Assembly: GCF_037023725.1 (NCBI RefSeq)
Contig: NZ_CP146077.1
Coordinates: 196,001 to 260,000, forward strand
Direction of reading: 5' to 3'
Length of the DNA stretch: 64,000 nt
Source of the DNA: Pseudomonas bubulae
Lineage (GTDB): Bacteria; Pseudomonadota; Gammaproteobacteria; Pseudomonadales; Pseudomonadaceae
Part shown: positions 9,260-19,266 of the stretch, in pieces
Numbering within the stretch: the stretch's first letter is position 1
Layout of the letters: each line of letters begins with the position of its first letter
Position numbers and translations under genes: made by a program
Notes under the pieces: model-generated
Database searches by the model: none
What the model was told of the DNA's origin: nothing
What the model saw: the letters and a program-made list of their open reading frames with translations, nothing else

Positions 9260-10807
9260 GTGAACCGGCCATCGCCTGTCAAAACCGATAACTTCTTCCT
9301 GCTGATCTTCCGGGCCCTGCGCGATCGCCGCGTTCCGCTTGCTCTGCGTATCGCCAGCCATAACGTGATCCTGGTCGCCCTGGCACTGGTCATCTATGCC
9401 GTGGTCATGGGCCTGCAATTCAAGCAGGCCATGCACGAACAGGCCGACGCCCTGGGGCAGAGCCTGACCACGCAAACCGCCACCTCGGCGACCGAGCTGC
9501 TGGTGTCAAACGACATCCTCAGCCTCAACGTGCTGCTCAACAACCTGACCAAAAACCCGCTGGTGGCCCACGCGGCCATTTATAGCGTGGATAACCGTAT
9601 CCTCGCCGAAGCCGGGCAACGTCCCAAAAATGGCCTGCTGGGCGAAACCGAGGGTGTGTATCAAACCAAGATCACCTTTCAGGATGTGACCGCTGGGCAT
9701 CTGCGCATCAGCCTGGACATGCACCAGTTCGAGCAGCCGATGACCATCAGCCTGCAAAGCATGGGCATTTTGAGTGCCATCCTGCTGGCCCTTGCCCTGG
9801 CCTTAAGCTTGCGTCTGGGCCGTCATATCACCACGCCCCTGCTGCAACTGCGGGTATGGCTGCGCGAACCCGATCCTTACACCCCGGCCATCCAGCGCCA
9901 GGATGAGATCGGCGACCTGGCTCGTCAGCTCCACACCCGCCTGGCCCCTCCGGCACCAGAGCCTGAGCCAGAACCAGAAGAAGACGACTACGACGACAGC
10001 GACTACGAAGAGGCCGAAGACAACGAGCCGAGCTTTGAAGTGCGCAACCTGAGTGACCCGACGTTCGATGAGACTGCAGCGGCACCTGCGCCCAAGGCTG
10101 CACCTCGACAGTTGGTGAGCACCGAAGAAGACGAGAACGACGACGAAGACCCGTTTGCCGACCTGCGCGACACCAGCACGGCGAGTGCCGCGCCGGTTGC
10201 CCTGGCCAAACCAAAACCGGTCGCATCTGCGGCGCCGCAACCGAGTGCCGTACTCGCGGTGCAACTGGGGGCACAGGAGCAATTGCGCCGCCTGCCCCGC
10301 GCCCGATTGATGGAACTGCTGGAACGCTATCGTGATTGTCTGAACCAGGCAGCCTCGCTATACCAAAGCGAACTGCATACGCTGAACGATGGCAGCACAC
10401 TGATGCTGTTCCACAGTGAAGACAGCGGCGACGACTACCTGACCAACGCCATTTGCTGCGGCGAGCTGCTGCGTGCATTGGGTCACGCCCTGCAAATCGA
10501 AGTGGCAGACAGCGGCATTACCCTGCAATTGCAACTGGGCCTGGTGCTGGGTGAAGGCCTGAGCGGCATGAGTCAGATTGACCTGCTGCTGACCGAAACG
10601 GCGCAGGATGCACTGGCCTTGTCGCAACACAGCCGCAACCTGTTGCTGGTAGAGCGCAAGATCAGCGATGACCCGCTGATCCGCCAGCGCGCCCGAATCC
10701 GCCCGATTGCCAGCCCGGAAGGCGCCTGCTGCGTAGAGCGCCTGATGGAGCCTTATCCTTCGATGCTGGAGCGCCAGCTGGCGCGGATGCATGAGAGTCG
10801 CGGGTAG
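9260..10807 (+). CDS. HAMP-type membrane protein with acidic linker and degenerate C-terminal domain, function unknown
   Basis: 515 residues from a GTG start with only a weak upstream site. Layout: a membrane helix at about 38-58; a periplasmic region of about 110 residues; a second helix at about 168-188 (MGILSAILLALALALSLRLG); a HAMP-like stretch ending DEIGDLARQLH; then a long acidic, low-complexity linker rich in E, D, P and A (about 230-330). The final 180 residues (RARLMELLERYRDCLNQAA to the end) have the periodicity of a worn-down adenylate/guanylate cyclase fold but lack recognisable metal-binding aspartates. It corresponds to PA4961 by position. I would call it a membrane sensor; the output is not known. 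Confidence 0.7.
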   Translation: MNRPSPVKTDNFFLLIFRALRDRRVPLALRIASHNVILVALALVIYAVVMGLQFKQAMHEQADALGQSLTTQTATSATELLVSNDILSLNVLLNNLTKNPLVAHAAIYSVDNRILAEAGQRPKNGLLGETEGVYQTKITFQDVTAGHLRISLDMHQFEQPMTISLQSMGILSAILLALALALSLRLGRHITTPLLQLRVWLREPDPYTPAIQRQDEIGDLARQLHTRLAPPAPEPEPEPEEDDYDDSDYEEAEDNEPSFEVRNLSDPTFDETAAAPAPKAAPRQLVSTEEDENDDEDPFADLRDTSTASAAPVALAKPKPVASAAPQPSAVLAVQLGAQEQLRRLPRARLMELLERYRDCLNQAASLYQSELHTLNDGSTLMLFHSEDSGDDYLTNAICCGELLRALGHALQIEVADSGITLQLQLGLVLGEGLSGMSQIDLLLTETAQDALALSQHSRNLLLVERKISDDPLIRQRARIRPIASPEGACCVERLMEPYPSMLERQLARMHESRG

Positions 10808-10820
10808 CCAAAGCCAAGAG

Positions 10821-10957
10821 CACCCTCACCCTCTCCCGGAGGGAGAGGGAACTGATTGGGGGATGCTTGTGCTCTATTGCAGCCTGACTGATGGGCAGTG
10901 AATCCAAAAACCACATGATCAGTCCCCCCTCCCTACGGGAGAGGCGTGGTGAGGGGC
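10821..10957. repeat. Second copy of the CCCTCACCC inverted-repeat family
   Basis: Left arm CACCCTCACCCTCTCCC, followed by its own small hairpin (CTCTCCCGGAGGGAGAGG). Right arm CTCCCTACGGGAGAGGCGTG then GTGAGGGG. It is more diverged than the copy at 2430-2537. It lies in the convergent gap before the bidirectional terminator. Confidence 0.8.
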
Positions 10958-10971
10958 TTTTGACCTGCCAT

Positions 10972-11003
10972 AAAAAATCCCGCACATGTGCGGGATTTTT
11001 TTG
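10972..11003. terminator. Bidirectional rho-independent terminator
   Basis: The stem ATCCCGCACATGTGCGGGAT is palindromic, with an A-run before it and a T-run after it, so it can work on both strands. It lies between the convergent membrane protein gene (ending 10807) and the PqiC-like gene (ending 11019). Confidence 0.9.
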
Positions 11004-11018
11004 TTTCTGGCCACAGCC

Positions 11019-11726
11019 TCAGAAGCGGAAGATTTCCATATCCGTGCGTATCGGTGAGGCCATCGGGATACGAGGTTTATCCGCACCCTGCTTGGGGGCT
11101 GCCTTGGACGGCGCCTTGGGCGCTTCCACCAGAGGCGGCTGGTTGGCCAGAGGCTTGAGTGCCACCGCCAATTGCTCGCTCAACTGTTGCAACAACTTGC
11201 CCTGAGCCTTGACCTGGTCCGCCGTACTGCCCCCGTGCGGCTGCTCCAGGTGCACGATGCGGTTGTCACGCACTTGCCCGCGACGGTCAATCAAGCGCCA
11301 TTGTGCGTCCAGCACTGCAGGCAGATCCTTGCCCGAGTCCAGCCGAGTGATCGACAACAACACTTGCACATCCGGGCTGAAGCCCGCAGGTGCCGGGGCC
11401 TGGACCACACGCTGGCTGTCCAGGCGCCATGCCAGTTGGCGCACCAGCAGCTGGTCGATATCTGCCGACAGGCTACCCGCCCATCGTCCGTCAGTCGCAG
11501 CGCTCAAACTGCCATCAGGCTGGCGTTGCAGCAAGGTTTCGCGTTGCAGGTAGTCGGCCACGCTGATCGGGCCAAGTACCACAGCCATGCCGGCGCTTTG
11601 CGCGGGCTGGCCGGGGCTGCCGCTGTCCAGCTGGTACAAGGCCGCTGGCTGGTGCGTGCTGCACCCCGCCAGACCCAACACACCGGTCAGCAACGCAATT
11701 AAAGGAAGGCGTAGAACGTTCATCAT
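11019..11726 (-). CDS. PqiC-family outer-membrane lipoprotein (ABC-type transport auxiliary)
   Basis: 235 residues. A lipoprotein signal peptide ends in LGLAGC, giving a lipidated Cys22. The mature part (ALYQLDSG, VVLGPISVADYLQRETLL, ATDGRWAGSLSADIDQLLVRQL) matches the PqiC/YmbA (former DUF330) family. E. coli PqiC works with the PqiA and PqiB proteins in lipid transport between membranes. No pqiA or pqiB gene is next to this copy, so its partners must be elsewhere or different. The C-terminal tail is rich in K, P and A. It lies downstream of parC on the same strand but 176 bases away, so it may have its own promoter. Confidence 0.8.
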   Translation of the reverse strand: MMNVLRLPLIALLTGVLGLAGCSTHQPAALYQLDSGSPGQPAQSAGMAVVLGPISVADYLQRETLLQRQPDGSLSAATDGRWAGSLSADIDQLLVRQLAWRLDSQRVVQAPAPAGFSPDVQVLLSITRLDSGKDLPAVLDAQWRLIDRRGQVRDNRIVHLEQPHGGSTADQVKAQGKLLQQLSEQLAVALKPLANQPPLVEAPKAPSKAAPKQGADKPRIPMASPIRTDMEIFRF

Positions 11727-11902
11727 TCCATCCAGGTGGCCGCCTCAGGGCGAGCCGCAGTGTAATTCTCGAAAGGCTCGCAAAGCACATTGCCATAAGC
11801 CGTGCCGCTAACGCGGCATATCATCCGCGAATATTGGGCATGACTCCAGCGCTGTCGCGCCGATCTGCGCTTAAAAACGCAGGCCGGGCGCACTAAACAG
11901 GC

Positions 11903-14167
11903 TTAATTGGGGGTTTCTACCAACAAGGCATCCACACGCTGGAACCCACGAGGCAGTTTGTTGCCACGACGGCCACGCTCACCTTTGTAGTGTTCCAGGT
12001 CATCCGCCTTGAGCGTCAAGGTACGCTTGCCCGCCTGCAATACCAATGCGGCATTGTCTGGAAGTACCGCGATGTCGGTCACGTACTCTTCGCGACTGGC
12101 CACGCGGTCGCCGGGTATGCCGATGATCTTGTTGCCCTTGCCCTTACCCAGCTGCGGCAGGTCGCTGACTTTGAAGATCAACAGGCGCCCTTCAGTGGTT
12201 ACCGCCGCCAGCCAGTTGTGCTCGCGATCGGACACCGGCCGCGGCTGCATCACCTGCGCGCCTTTGGGCAGACTGAGCAGCGCTTTACCGGCCTTGTTCT
12301 TGGCTTGCAGGTCTTCACCCTTAACCACAAAACCATAACCGGCATCGGAGGCGATCACGTACAACGCGTCGTCTTCCGGCAACAGCACGCACTCGAATGT
12401 CGCGCCCGGAGGCGGGGTCAGACGACCGGTCAGCGGTTCGCCCTGACCACGGGCCGACGGCAAGGTGTGCGCAGCCACTGAGTAGCTGCGCCCCGTGGAG
12501 TCGATAAACACCGCAAACTGGTTGGAGCGCCCGGCAGCGGCGGTTTTGTAACCATCCCCCGCTTTATAGGACAGGCCGGTAGCGTCCAGATCGTGGCCTT
12601 TACCGCAACGTACCCAGCCTTTCTCCGAGAGCACCACCGTGACCGCTTCAGTCGGCACCAGCTCGTTTTCCGACAGGGCCTTGGCTTCTGCGCGGGCCAC
12701 GATTGGCGAACGACGATCATCGCCGTAGGTTTTGGCGTCTTCCAGCAGTTCAGTGCGCACCAGCTTTTTCAGCTTGGCTTCGCTGCCCAGCAGGGCTTGC
12801 AGCTTGGCTTGCTCTTTACGCAGCGCATCCTGCTCGTCGCGCAGCTTCATCTCTTCCAGACGGGCCAGTTGGCGCAGGCGCGTATCAAGGATGTAATCAG
12901 CCTGGGTTTCACTCAGGGCAAAGCGTGCAATCAGCTCGGCCTTGGGGTGTTCCTCGGTGCGAATGATATGGATCACTTCATCGAGGTTCAGGTAAGCGGT
13001 GAGCAAACCGTCCAGCAGGTGCAGGCGGCGCTCGACTTTATCGAGGCGGAACTGCAGGCGGCGGCGCACGGTGTTGACGCGGAACTCCAGCCATTCAACC
13101 AGCAGGGCGCGCAGGTTTTTCAGCTGCGGCTTGCCGTCCAGGCCGATGATATTGATGTTGACCCGGAACGTGGACTCAAGCTCGGTGACAGCGAACAAGT
13201 GCTGCATCAGCTCGTCGAGATCGACCTTGTTGTTGCGCGGAATGATGACGATACGGCACGGGTTTTCATGATCGGACTCATCGCGCAGGTCGGTTACCAT
13301 CGCCAGCTTGGTCGGCTTGGCCTGCATCAGCGCGGCGATCTGCTCCAACACCTTGGCACCCGACACCTGATGCGGCAGTGCAGTGACCACGATGTCGCCG
13401 TCTTCGATGTGATACACCGCACGCATGCGCACCGAACCACGGCCGGTCTGATAGATCTTCAGCAGGTCGGCGCGCGGGGTGATGATTTCAGCTTCGGTCG
13501 GGTAGTCCGGGCCTTGAATGTGTTCGCACAATTGCTCAACCGTGGCTTTCGGCTCGTCGAGCAAACGCACGCACGCCGCCGCCACTTCACGCAGGTTGTG
13601 CGGCGGCACATCGGTGGCCATGCCGACGGCGATGCCGGTGGTGCCATTGAGCAGGATATTGGGCAAACGTGCCGGTAAAACCGCAGGTTCGTCGAGGGTA
13701 CCGTCAAAGTTCGGTACCCAGTCCGCCGTGCCCTGGCCCAATTCGCTGAGCAGGACCTCGGAGTAACGCGACAGGCGAGCTTCGGTGTAACGCATGGCGG
13801 CGAACGACTTGGGATCGTCCGGCGCACCCCAGTTGCCCTGGCCGTCGACCAGGGTGTAGCGATAGCTGAACGGCTGTGCCATCAGCACCATCGCTTCGTA
13901 GCAGGCCGAGTCCCCGTGAGGGTGGAATTTACCGAGCACGTCACCGACGGTACGCGCCGATTTCTTGTGCTTGGAGTCAGCGTCCAGGCCCAACTCGCTC
14001 ATGGCGTAAACAATACGCCGCTGTACGGGCTTGAGGCCGTCGCCGATATGCGGCAAGGCCCGATCCATGATGACGTACATGGAGTAGTTGAGGTAGGCCT
14101 GTTCGGTGAAGTCGGCCAGTGACCGGCGTTCTACACCGTCCAGGCTGAGATCAAGGGAGTCGCTCAT
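11903..14167 (-). CDS. parC: DNA topoisomerase IV subunit A
   Basis: 754 residues. ParC cuts and rejoins DNA in topoisomerase IV, decatenating daughter chromosomes. The catalytic tyrosine is Tyr127 in [12 protein letters not shown]. The quinolone region [12 protein letters not shown] has Ser87 and Glu91, the residues of sensitive Pseudomonas enzymes. The C-terminal beta-pinwheel begins near residue 500. It is the last gene of the parE-unknown-protease-parC block, 11 bases after the protease gene, with a GAGGTCC site before the ATG. Confidence 0.98.
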   Translation of the reverse strand: MSDSLDLSLDGVERRSLADFTEQAYLNYSMYVIMDRALPHIGDGLKPVQRRIVYAMSELGLDADSKHKKSARTVGDVLGKFHPHGDSACYEAMVLMAQPFSYRYTLVDGQGNWGAPDDPKSFAAMRYTEARLSRYSEVLLSELGQGTADWVPNFDGTLDEPAVLPARLPNILLNGTTGIAVGMATDVPPHNLREVAAACVRLLDEPKATVEQLCEHIQGPDYPTEAEIITPRADLLKIYQTGRGSVRMRAVYHIEDGDIVVTALPHQVSGAKVLEQIAALMQAKPTKLAMVTDLRDESDHENPCRIVIIPRNNKVDLDELMQHLFAVTELESTFRVNINIIGLDGKPQLKNLRALLVEWLEFRVNTVRRRLQFRLDKVERRLHLLDGLLTAYLNLDEVIHIIRTEEHPKAELIARFALSETQADYILDTRLRQLARLEEMKLRDEQDALRKEQAKLQALLGSEAKLKKLVRTELLEDAKTYGDDRRSPIVARAEAKALSENELVPTEAVTVVLSEKGWVRCGKGHDLDATGLSYKAGDGYKTAAAGRSNQFAVFIDSTGRSYSVAAHTLPSARGQGEPLTGRLTPPPGATFECVLLPEDDALYVIASDAGYGFVVKGEDLQAKNKAGKALLSLPKGAQVMQPRPVSDREHNWLAAVTTEGRLLIFKVSDLPQLGKGKGNKIIGIPGDRVASREEYVTDIAVLPDNAALVLQAGKRTLTLKADDLEHYKGERGRRGNKLPRGFQRVDALLVETPN

Positions 14168-14178
14168 GCGGACCTCAT

Positions 14179-14700
14179 TCAGTTCGTTGTCTGGCGCAGC
14201 AGCATGGTGCCGCCGCGCTGGGTAAATTCAAGTTTGTTCAGCGCACTCATGCCCAGCAGCACCTGCTCGCCGTCCAGCCCGGGGGCCGCTACAGCTCGCA
14301 CATCGCGCAGCACAATGGCGCCCAGCTGCAGGCGATCGATGCGGGTCTGGTAGCCCTGGGTGCGGCCATTGGCGGTGCTCAGGGTCACCGGGAGGCCCTT
14401 GGGCAGTGCCAGTTGCCTGGCCAGATCCAGCGGTACTGCCACATCGGTGGCACCGGTATCGAGTAAAAATTCCACCGGCACGTTGTTGATCCGGCCACTG
14501 GCTACGAAATGGCCCTGCACGTTGCCGAGCAGTTTGACTTCGATATAACCCTCGCCTTGCTGCGAGGTCACTTCGGTATTGGGGTTTTGCTGACGCTGTT
14601 CCCAGCGCCCGAAAAACTGCGTGGCCAGGTACAGGCCCGCGCACCAGGCCACGATCATGAAGATACGCCCCACGCCTTTGCCCGGTGCTTGCTGGCTCAT
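14179..14700 (-). CDS. Retropepsin-like aspartic protease, membrane-anchored
   Basis: 173 residues. An N-terminal membrane helix (about 12-30, [17 protein letters not shown]) is followed by a single clan-AA aspartic protease domain (about 55-170). That domain has the catalytic signature [13 protein letters not shown] and a closing hydrophobic-Gly motif, [13 protein letters not shown]. This is the bacterial TIGR02281 type, about 170-230 residues, which acts as a dimer like retroviral protease. The domain is predicted to be periplasmic; the substrate is unknown. The ATG overlaps the stop of the upstream gene by 4 bases (14697-14700), implying translational coupling. Confidence 0.85.
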   Translation of the reverse strand: MSQQAPGKGVGRIFMIVAWCAGLYLATQFFGRWEQRQQNPNTEVTSQQGEGYIEVKLLGNVQGHFVASGRINNVPVEFLLDTGATDVAVPLDLARQLALPKGLPVTLSTANGRTQGYQTRIDRLQLGAIVLRDVRAVAAPGLDGEQVLLGMSALNKLEFTQRGGTMLLRQTTN

Positions 14701-15677
14701 TGTTTGGCACTCCAGCCACCTTGCGGTGCAGCAAAGCGCCAGACGATGGGACGTTTTTCGCCATCGGCGCGTCTATGGCTGCCGTTGTCGACCCCGACCC
14801 AGGCGCCCTTGGCATCCAGGCTCAGGGCCTCGGTGTTGCCATAGCCGGTGTTGTAACGCCGGGCATCGGTTAGGGCATCATTGGCAAACGACCAACAGCG
14901 TTCGATCTCGCCCGTATTCGGGGTACGCCGGCAAATACGATAGGCCATGCGCTCAAGGGTAAACAGCTTGTCCTCAAACAGCGCCAGGTCGGCAAAGTCC
15001 TTTGCCTGGGCCTTGGCGTTGAGTTGCGTCGGCGGCTGTTCAAGACCGCCTTCGCTCATCAGCACGCAACCGTTTTCGCAGTCCCATACACTCTGTTTTT
15101 TGCGAATAGTCAGCAAGCCACGGCGCTCACGCTCGGCCGCCAGCCATATCTGATTACCCTGCGGGTTGACGGCAATCCCCTCAAACAGCGCATTGAAATG
15201 CAGCAACATGCCGCTGGCACGGGCCTGACGCACCAGCGCCGGGTCGATTTTAAGCCATGAAGGCGCCCCGGCCTGAGGGATTTGCAGTACCGCTGCATGG
15301 GACTCACTGACCACGAACCGGTTGCCCGCCTCATCGCAACTGATCCCTTCAAAGTCCAGCTCGCCGCCGCGCAACGGGCTGATGGCCTTGCCCATCATGC
15401 GCACGCCCCACGGCAAGCCGCTTTCCGGCGCTGGCGGCACATCGACAGGCAAGGCTTCGGCCTGCCACAGAGACTCGCGGGTATCGAGGCGATAAATCTG
15501 ATCATCATCACGATCAGACACCGCCCACAGCTCACCCGAACATAATGCCAGCCCGGACAGATTGCCACCGCGCATGCCTTCAACCGGATGCTCTGACTGC
15601 AACGCCAGTTCTGGCCAGGTATCGGCCATGACCGGCGCAGCACCCAAACAGAACAAGCCCAGCAAGGCACTGCGCAT
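14697..15677 (-). CDS. Secreted esterase-like phytase-family protein
   Basis: 326 residues with a signal peptide (cleavage near PVMA-DTWPEL). The mature protein repeats blade-like segments (GGNLSGLALCSGELWAVSD, LDFEGISCDEAGNRFVVS, FEGIAVNPQGNQIWLAAE) typical of the six-bladed propeller family annotated esterase-like activity of phytase. Substrate and activity are not predictable from sequence. Its ATG shares one base with the parE stop (TGATG) and its stop overlaps the next gene by 4 bases. It is therefore translated as part of the parE-parC block. Confidence 0.75.
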   Translation of the reverse strand: MRSALLGLFCLGAAPVMADTWPELALQSEHPVEGMRGGNLSGLALCSGELWAVSDRDDDQIYRLDTRESLWQAEALPVDVPPAPESGLPWGVRMMGKAISPLRGGELDFEGISCDEAGNRFVVSESHAAVLQIPQAGAPSWLKIDPALVRQARASGMLLHFNALFEGIAVNPQGNQIWLAAERERRGLLTIRKKQSVWDCENGCVLMSEGGLEQPPTQLNAKAQAKDFADLALFEDKLFTLERMAYRICRRTPNTGEIERCWSFANDALTDARRYNTGYGNTEALSLDAKGAWVGVDNGSHRRADGEKRPIVWRFAAPQGGWSAKQ

Positions 15678-17581
15678 CAGGCCAGCACCTGCGCCAGGTT
15701 GCCTTTGGATTCGAGCCAGGACTTGCGGTCACCGGCGCGTTTCTTGGCCAGCAGCATGTCCATCATTTCTGACGTGGCGGCGAAGTCTTCAAGAGTGAGT
15801 TGCACCAGGCGACGGGTGTTCGGATCCATCGTGGTTTCGCGCAGCTGTGGCGGGTTCATCTCACCCAGCCCCTTGAATCGTGTGACTTGCGGCTTGCCGC
15901 GTTTTTTCTCGGCGACAAGACGGTCAAGAATGCCGTCGCGCTCGGCTTCGTCCAGGGCGTAGAAGATCTCCTTGCCCAGGTCGATGCGGTACAGCGGCGG
16001 CATCGCCACATAGACGTGACCGGCATCCACCAGCGGGCGGAAGTGCTGCACAAACAATGCACAGAGCAAGGTAGCAATGTGCAGGCCGTCGGAGTCGGCG
16101 TCGGCAAGGATGCAGATCTTGCCGTAACGCAACTGGCTCATATCGGCCGCGCCCGGATCGACACCGATGGCCACAGCGATATTGTGCACTTCCTGGCTCG
16201 CCAGCACTTCGCTGCCGTCGACTTCCCAGGTGTTGAGGATCTTGCCGCGCAACGGCAGGATCGCCTGGAACTCCTTGTCCCGCGCCTGCTTGGCCGAGCC
16301 GCCTGCAGAATCACCTTCCACCAGGAACAGCTCGGAGCGCATCGGGTCTTGCCCGGCGCAGTCCGCCAGCTTGCCCGGCAAGGCCGGCCCCTGGGTAATG
16401 CGCTTGCGTTCGACCTTTTTACTGGCCTTGAGCCTGCGCCCGGCGTTGTTGATCGCCAGTTCGGCCAGTTGCATGCCCAACTCGGGGTTGGCGTTGAGCC
16501 ACAGGCTGAAGGAGTCCTTGATCACGCCCGAGACAAATGCCGCCGCCTCACGGGATGAAAGACGCTCTTTGGTCTGACCCGAGAACTGGGGTTCCTGCAT
16601 TTTCATCGACAGCACGAACGCAATGCGCTCCCACACATCTTCAGGCGCCAGCTTGACACCCCGCGGCAGCAGGCTGCGGAACTCGCAGAACTCGCGCATG
16701 GCATCGAGCAAGCCCTGGCGCAGGCCGTTGACGTGGGTACCGCCCTGGGCCGTAGGGATCAGGTTGACGTAGCTTTCCTGCACGCTGTCGCCGCCCTCGG
16801 GCAGCCACAGCAAGGCCCAGTCGATGGCTTCCTTGTTACCGGCCAGGCTGCCGCAGAACGGCTCGTCGGGCAGGCGTTCAAATTCGCTGACTGCATCGAC
16901 CAGATACGAGCGCAGGCCGTCTTCGTAATGCCACTCGACCTTTTCGTTGGTGTTTTTGTCTTCGAACGTAACCAGCAGCCCCGGGCATAGCACGGCCTTG
17001 GCCTTGAGCACGTGCTTGAGGCGGCTGACGGAAAACTTGGGTGAATCGAAGTATTTCGGGTCCGGCGCGAAGTACACGCTGGTGCCGGTGTTGCGTTTGC
17101 CCACGGTGCCGATAATTTCCAGATCGGTGGCTTTATAGCCATCGGCAAAGGTCATCTGGTACTCGTTGCCGTCACGCTTGACCTTGACCCGCACCAGCGT
17201 CGACAGCGCGTTGACCACCGAGATGCCCACACCGTGCAGGCCACCGGAGAACTGGTAGTTCTTGTTGGAGAACTTGCCGCCCGCGTGGAGCTTGGTGAGG
17301 ATCAGCTCGACGCCCGGCACACCCTCTTCAGGGTGGATGTCCACCGGCATGCCGCGCCCGTCATCGCTAACTTCCAGCGAATGATCGGCGTGCAGGATGA
17401 CGTTGACCGACTTGGCGTGACCGGCCAGGGCCTCGTCGACGCTGTTGTCGATGACTTCCTGGGCCAGGTGGTTGGGCCGGCTGGTGTCGGTATACATGCC
17501 GGGGCGTTTGCGCACCGGGTCGAGGCCCGAGAGGACTTCGATGGCGTCGGCGTTATAAGAGCTAGCGCTGGGAGTGGCCAT
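15677..17581 (-). CDS. parE: DNA topoisomerase IV subunit B
   Basis: 634 residues. ParE is the ATPase subunit of topoisomerase IV. GHKL ATP-binding motifs are visible (QEVIDNSVDEALAGH, SDDGRGMP, GGLHGVGISVVNAL). They are followed by the transducer region and a TOPRIM domain with FLVEGDSAGGSA and DADSDGLHI. PLRGKILNTWEV belongs to the quinolone-associated region. Length is typical (about 630). It follows yqiA by 51 bases and is coupled by a one-base overlap to the phytase-like gene, so the two topoisomerase IV subunits lie in one transcription unit with two unrelated genes between them. Confidence 0.98.
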   Translation of the reverse strand: MATPSASSYNADAIEVLSGLDPVRKRPGMYTDTSRPNHLAQEVIDNSVDEALAGHAKSVNVILHADHSLEVSDDGRGMPVDIHPEEGVPGVELILTKLHAGGKFSNKNYQFSGGLHGVGISVVNALSTLVRVKVKRDGNEYQMTFADGYKATDLEIIGTVGKRNTGTSVYFAPDPKYFDSPKFSVSRLKHVLKAKAVLCPGLLVTFEDKNTNEKVEWHYEDGLRSYLVDAVSEFERLPDEPFCGSLAGNKEAIDWALLWLPEGGDSVQESYVNLIPTAQGGTHVNGLRQGLLDAMREFCEFRSLLPRGVKLAPEDVWERIAFVLSMKMQEPQFSGQTKERLSSREAAAFVSGVIKDSFSLWLNANPELGMQLAELAINNAGRRLKASKKVERKRITQGPALPGKLADCAGQDPMRSELFLVEGDSAGGSAKQARDKEFQAILPLRGKILNTWEVDGSEVLASQEVHNIAVAIGVDPGAADMSQLRYGKICILADADSDGLHIATLLCALFVQHFRPLVDAGHVYVAMPPLYRIDLGKEIFYALDEAERDGILDRLVAEKKRGKPQVTRFKGLGEMNPPQLRETTMDPNTRRLVQLTLEDFAATSEMMDMLLAKKRAGDRKSWLESKGNLAQVLA

Positions 17582-17632
17582 AGGGTCTCGTCGTTAGTCG
17601 TAAGTGAAAAAAAGGGCCATTCGACGGGCGCC

Positions 17633-18241
17633 TTAAAGGGCCGCGAAGTCGATGGTTTCAAACTGTTCGGCGCCGATCCCTGCAAAGTTCAGCAAGTCGG
17701 GCAGCTGCTGGGCAAAGCCCTGATAACTGTGATCACCGCCCGCCTCAATACGCAACGTACATGCCGCGTAGTACTGTTCAGCGTAGCGGTAGTCCAGGGT
17801 TTCATCGCCTGTCTGCAACCACACCTGACAACGCTGCGCGTCCTGAGGGGCTGGCACTTCAAGTTCTGCCAGCGCCTGCACGTGATCGAGGGTCAGTTCC
17901 CAGGTTTCGCCGCTGTAGTGATTGGTTTGCGTGCCCAGATAGCCGTCGAACATCCGGTGCGGGCTGACGGCCGGATTGATCAGCAAGGCCTTGAGGCCGT
18001 ATTGGCGGGCCAGCCATGTCGCATAGTAGCCGCCGAGCGAGCTGCCGACCAGCAATGGGCTGCCAAGCTCACTGATTACGCCCTGCAATTGGGCAATGGC
18101 CTGGCGCGGATGATGGTGCAGGGCAGGCACCCGCAGTTGCCCGCCAAGGCCCATGCCGTGCATAGCCGACGTCAACTGCATGGCTTTCTTGGACTCGGGG
18201 GCACTGTTGAACCCGTGGATATACAAGATGGAACCTGACAT
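17633..18241 (-). CDS. YqiA/YcfP-type alpha/beta-hydrolase esterase
   Basis: 202 residues. Short alpha/beta-hydrolase of the UPF0227 YqiA family: an N-terminal strand with LYIHGFNSAPESKKA, the nucleophile elbow GSSLGGYYA, and late Asp/His regions (TGDETLDYR, GGDHSYQGF). E. coli YqiA has carboxyl-esterase activity; the natural substrate is unknown. It sits between cpdA and parE, the same order as in enteric bacteria and P. aeruginosa. Confidence 0.88.
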   Translation of the reverse strand: MSGSILYIHGFNSAPESKKAMQLTSAMHGMGLGGQLRVPALHHHPRQAIAQLQGVISELGSPLLVGSSLGGYYATWLARQYGLKALLINPAVSPHRMFDGYLGTQTNHYSGETWELTLDHVQALAELEVPAPQDAQRCQVWLQTGDETLDYRYAEQYYAACTLRIEAGGDHSYQGFAQQLPDLLNFAGIGAEQFETIDFAAL

Positions 18242-18336
18242 GCGATGACCCCCGAAGACCCGTTAAGCTGAACACAGCAACAATAAAGGCGCGCAGTTTA
18301 GCCTGACTCAGGGGCAATGACTCGCTTCAAGATAAT

Positions 18337-19152
18337 TCAGTAATTGTTGGCGCTGTAATCCGGCTCAAAGGTGAAATCCGCCAGGCGCGACACGCCGGTT
18401 TGCAGAGTGCCGTCCGGTTGCAAGCGCAGCCAGCGATAGCCCGGTGCCTCGCCGCTGACCTTGAAGTCTGGGCTGCCCACCGCGAACTGGATGCAGGTAG
18501 AGGGCGTGGCCAGCAATCGAACGTCGTTGCGCTGCTGGTCGAACGCCTGATGAACATGCCCCCACAGTACCGCCCGGGCCTGGGGATAACGGTCCATGAC
18601 CGACCAGAATTCTTTGGCATTGCGCAGACCGATCGGCTCCAGCCACGGGCAGCCCACCGACACCGGGTGGTGATGCAGGCACACCAGGTGATGGCGATCG
18701 GGGGCTTCGCTCAAGGACTGGGCCAGCAATTGCAACTGATCGTCCTCCAGGTAACCGGGGGTGGAGTGGGGAACAGCCGAGTTGAGCAGCGTAATGCGCC
18801 AATTGCCAATATCGACCACCGGCTCCAGAAGACGGCTTTGCACGGCCGCTTCACGCATCTGCGCAACTTGATCGTGGTTGCCGGGGATCCAGCGGCCAAA
18901 GGGTGCCAACGGCGCGGTCAGTGTGCGAAAGCGTTGATAAGCCTCGACACTGCCGTCCTGGGTCAGATCACCAGTGGCCAGCAGGCCGTCAATATGCGGC
19001 TGCTCGGCCTGCACCAGATCAATCACTTGCTGCAGGCTTTGCGCGGTCTTGAGCCCCAGCAGCGAGCCATCCGCTTCTGCAAACAGGTGGCTGTCAGAGA
19101 GCTGCACCAGCAGCACCGGGTCTTCGGTGGTCAGCGTGGATACATTCGGCAA
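18337..19152 (-). CDS. cpdA: 3',5'-cyclic AMP phosphodiesterase CpdA
   Basis: 271 residues. A calcineurin-like metallophosphoesterase that hydrolyses cAMP to AMP and so limits Vfr/CRP signalling. All metal-ligand motifs are present in order: LSDSHLF (D20, H22), ATGDLTQDG, IPGNHDQ, CLHHHPV and LWGHVHQ. The TTG start at 19152 is chosen because GGGAG lies 9 bases before it and the reading matches the length of other CpdA proteins. It lies in the nudF-yqiB-cpdA-yqiA-parE cluster. Confidence 0.93.
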   Translation of the reverse strand: MPNVSTLTTEDPVLLVQLSDSHLFAEADGSLLGLKTAQSLQQVIDLVQAEQPHIDGLLATGDLTQDGSVEAYQRFRTLTAPLAPFGRWIPGNHDQVAQMREAAVQSRLLEPVVDIGNWRITLLNSAVPHSTPGYLEDDQLQLLAQSLSEAPDRHHLVCLHHHPVSVGCPWLEPIGLRNAKEFWSVMDRYPQARAVLWGHVHQAFDQQRNDVRLLATPSTCIQFAVGSPDFKVSGEAPGYRWLRLQPDGTLQTGVSRLADFTFEPDYSANNY

Positions 19153-19266
19153 GGTGGCTCTCCCGGGGAGGGTCAGTGAATGGCGCGATTATGCCATTGA
19201 GTATGGCCATTATGGGAGTAAGCGCCTTGATCCAGAGGCCAGTTTTTTGGTGCGCTTGCCAGGATT

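Noticed and set aside
12593..13678. 361-residue open frame on the plus strand
   Set aside because: Antisense to parC; a shadow frame.
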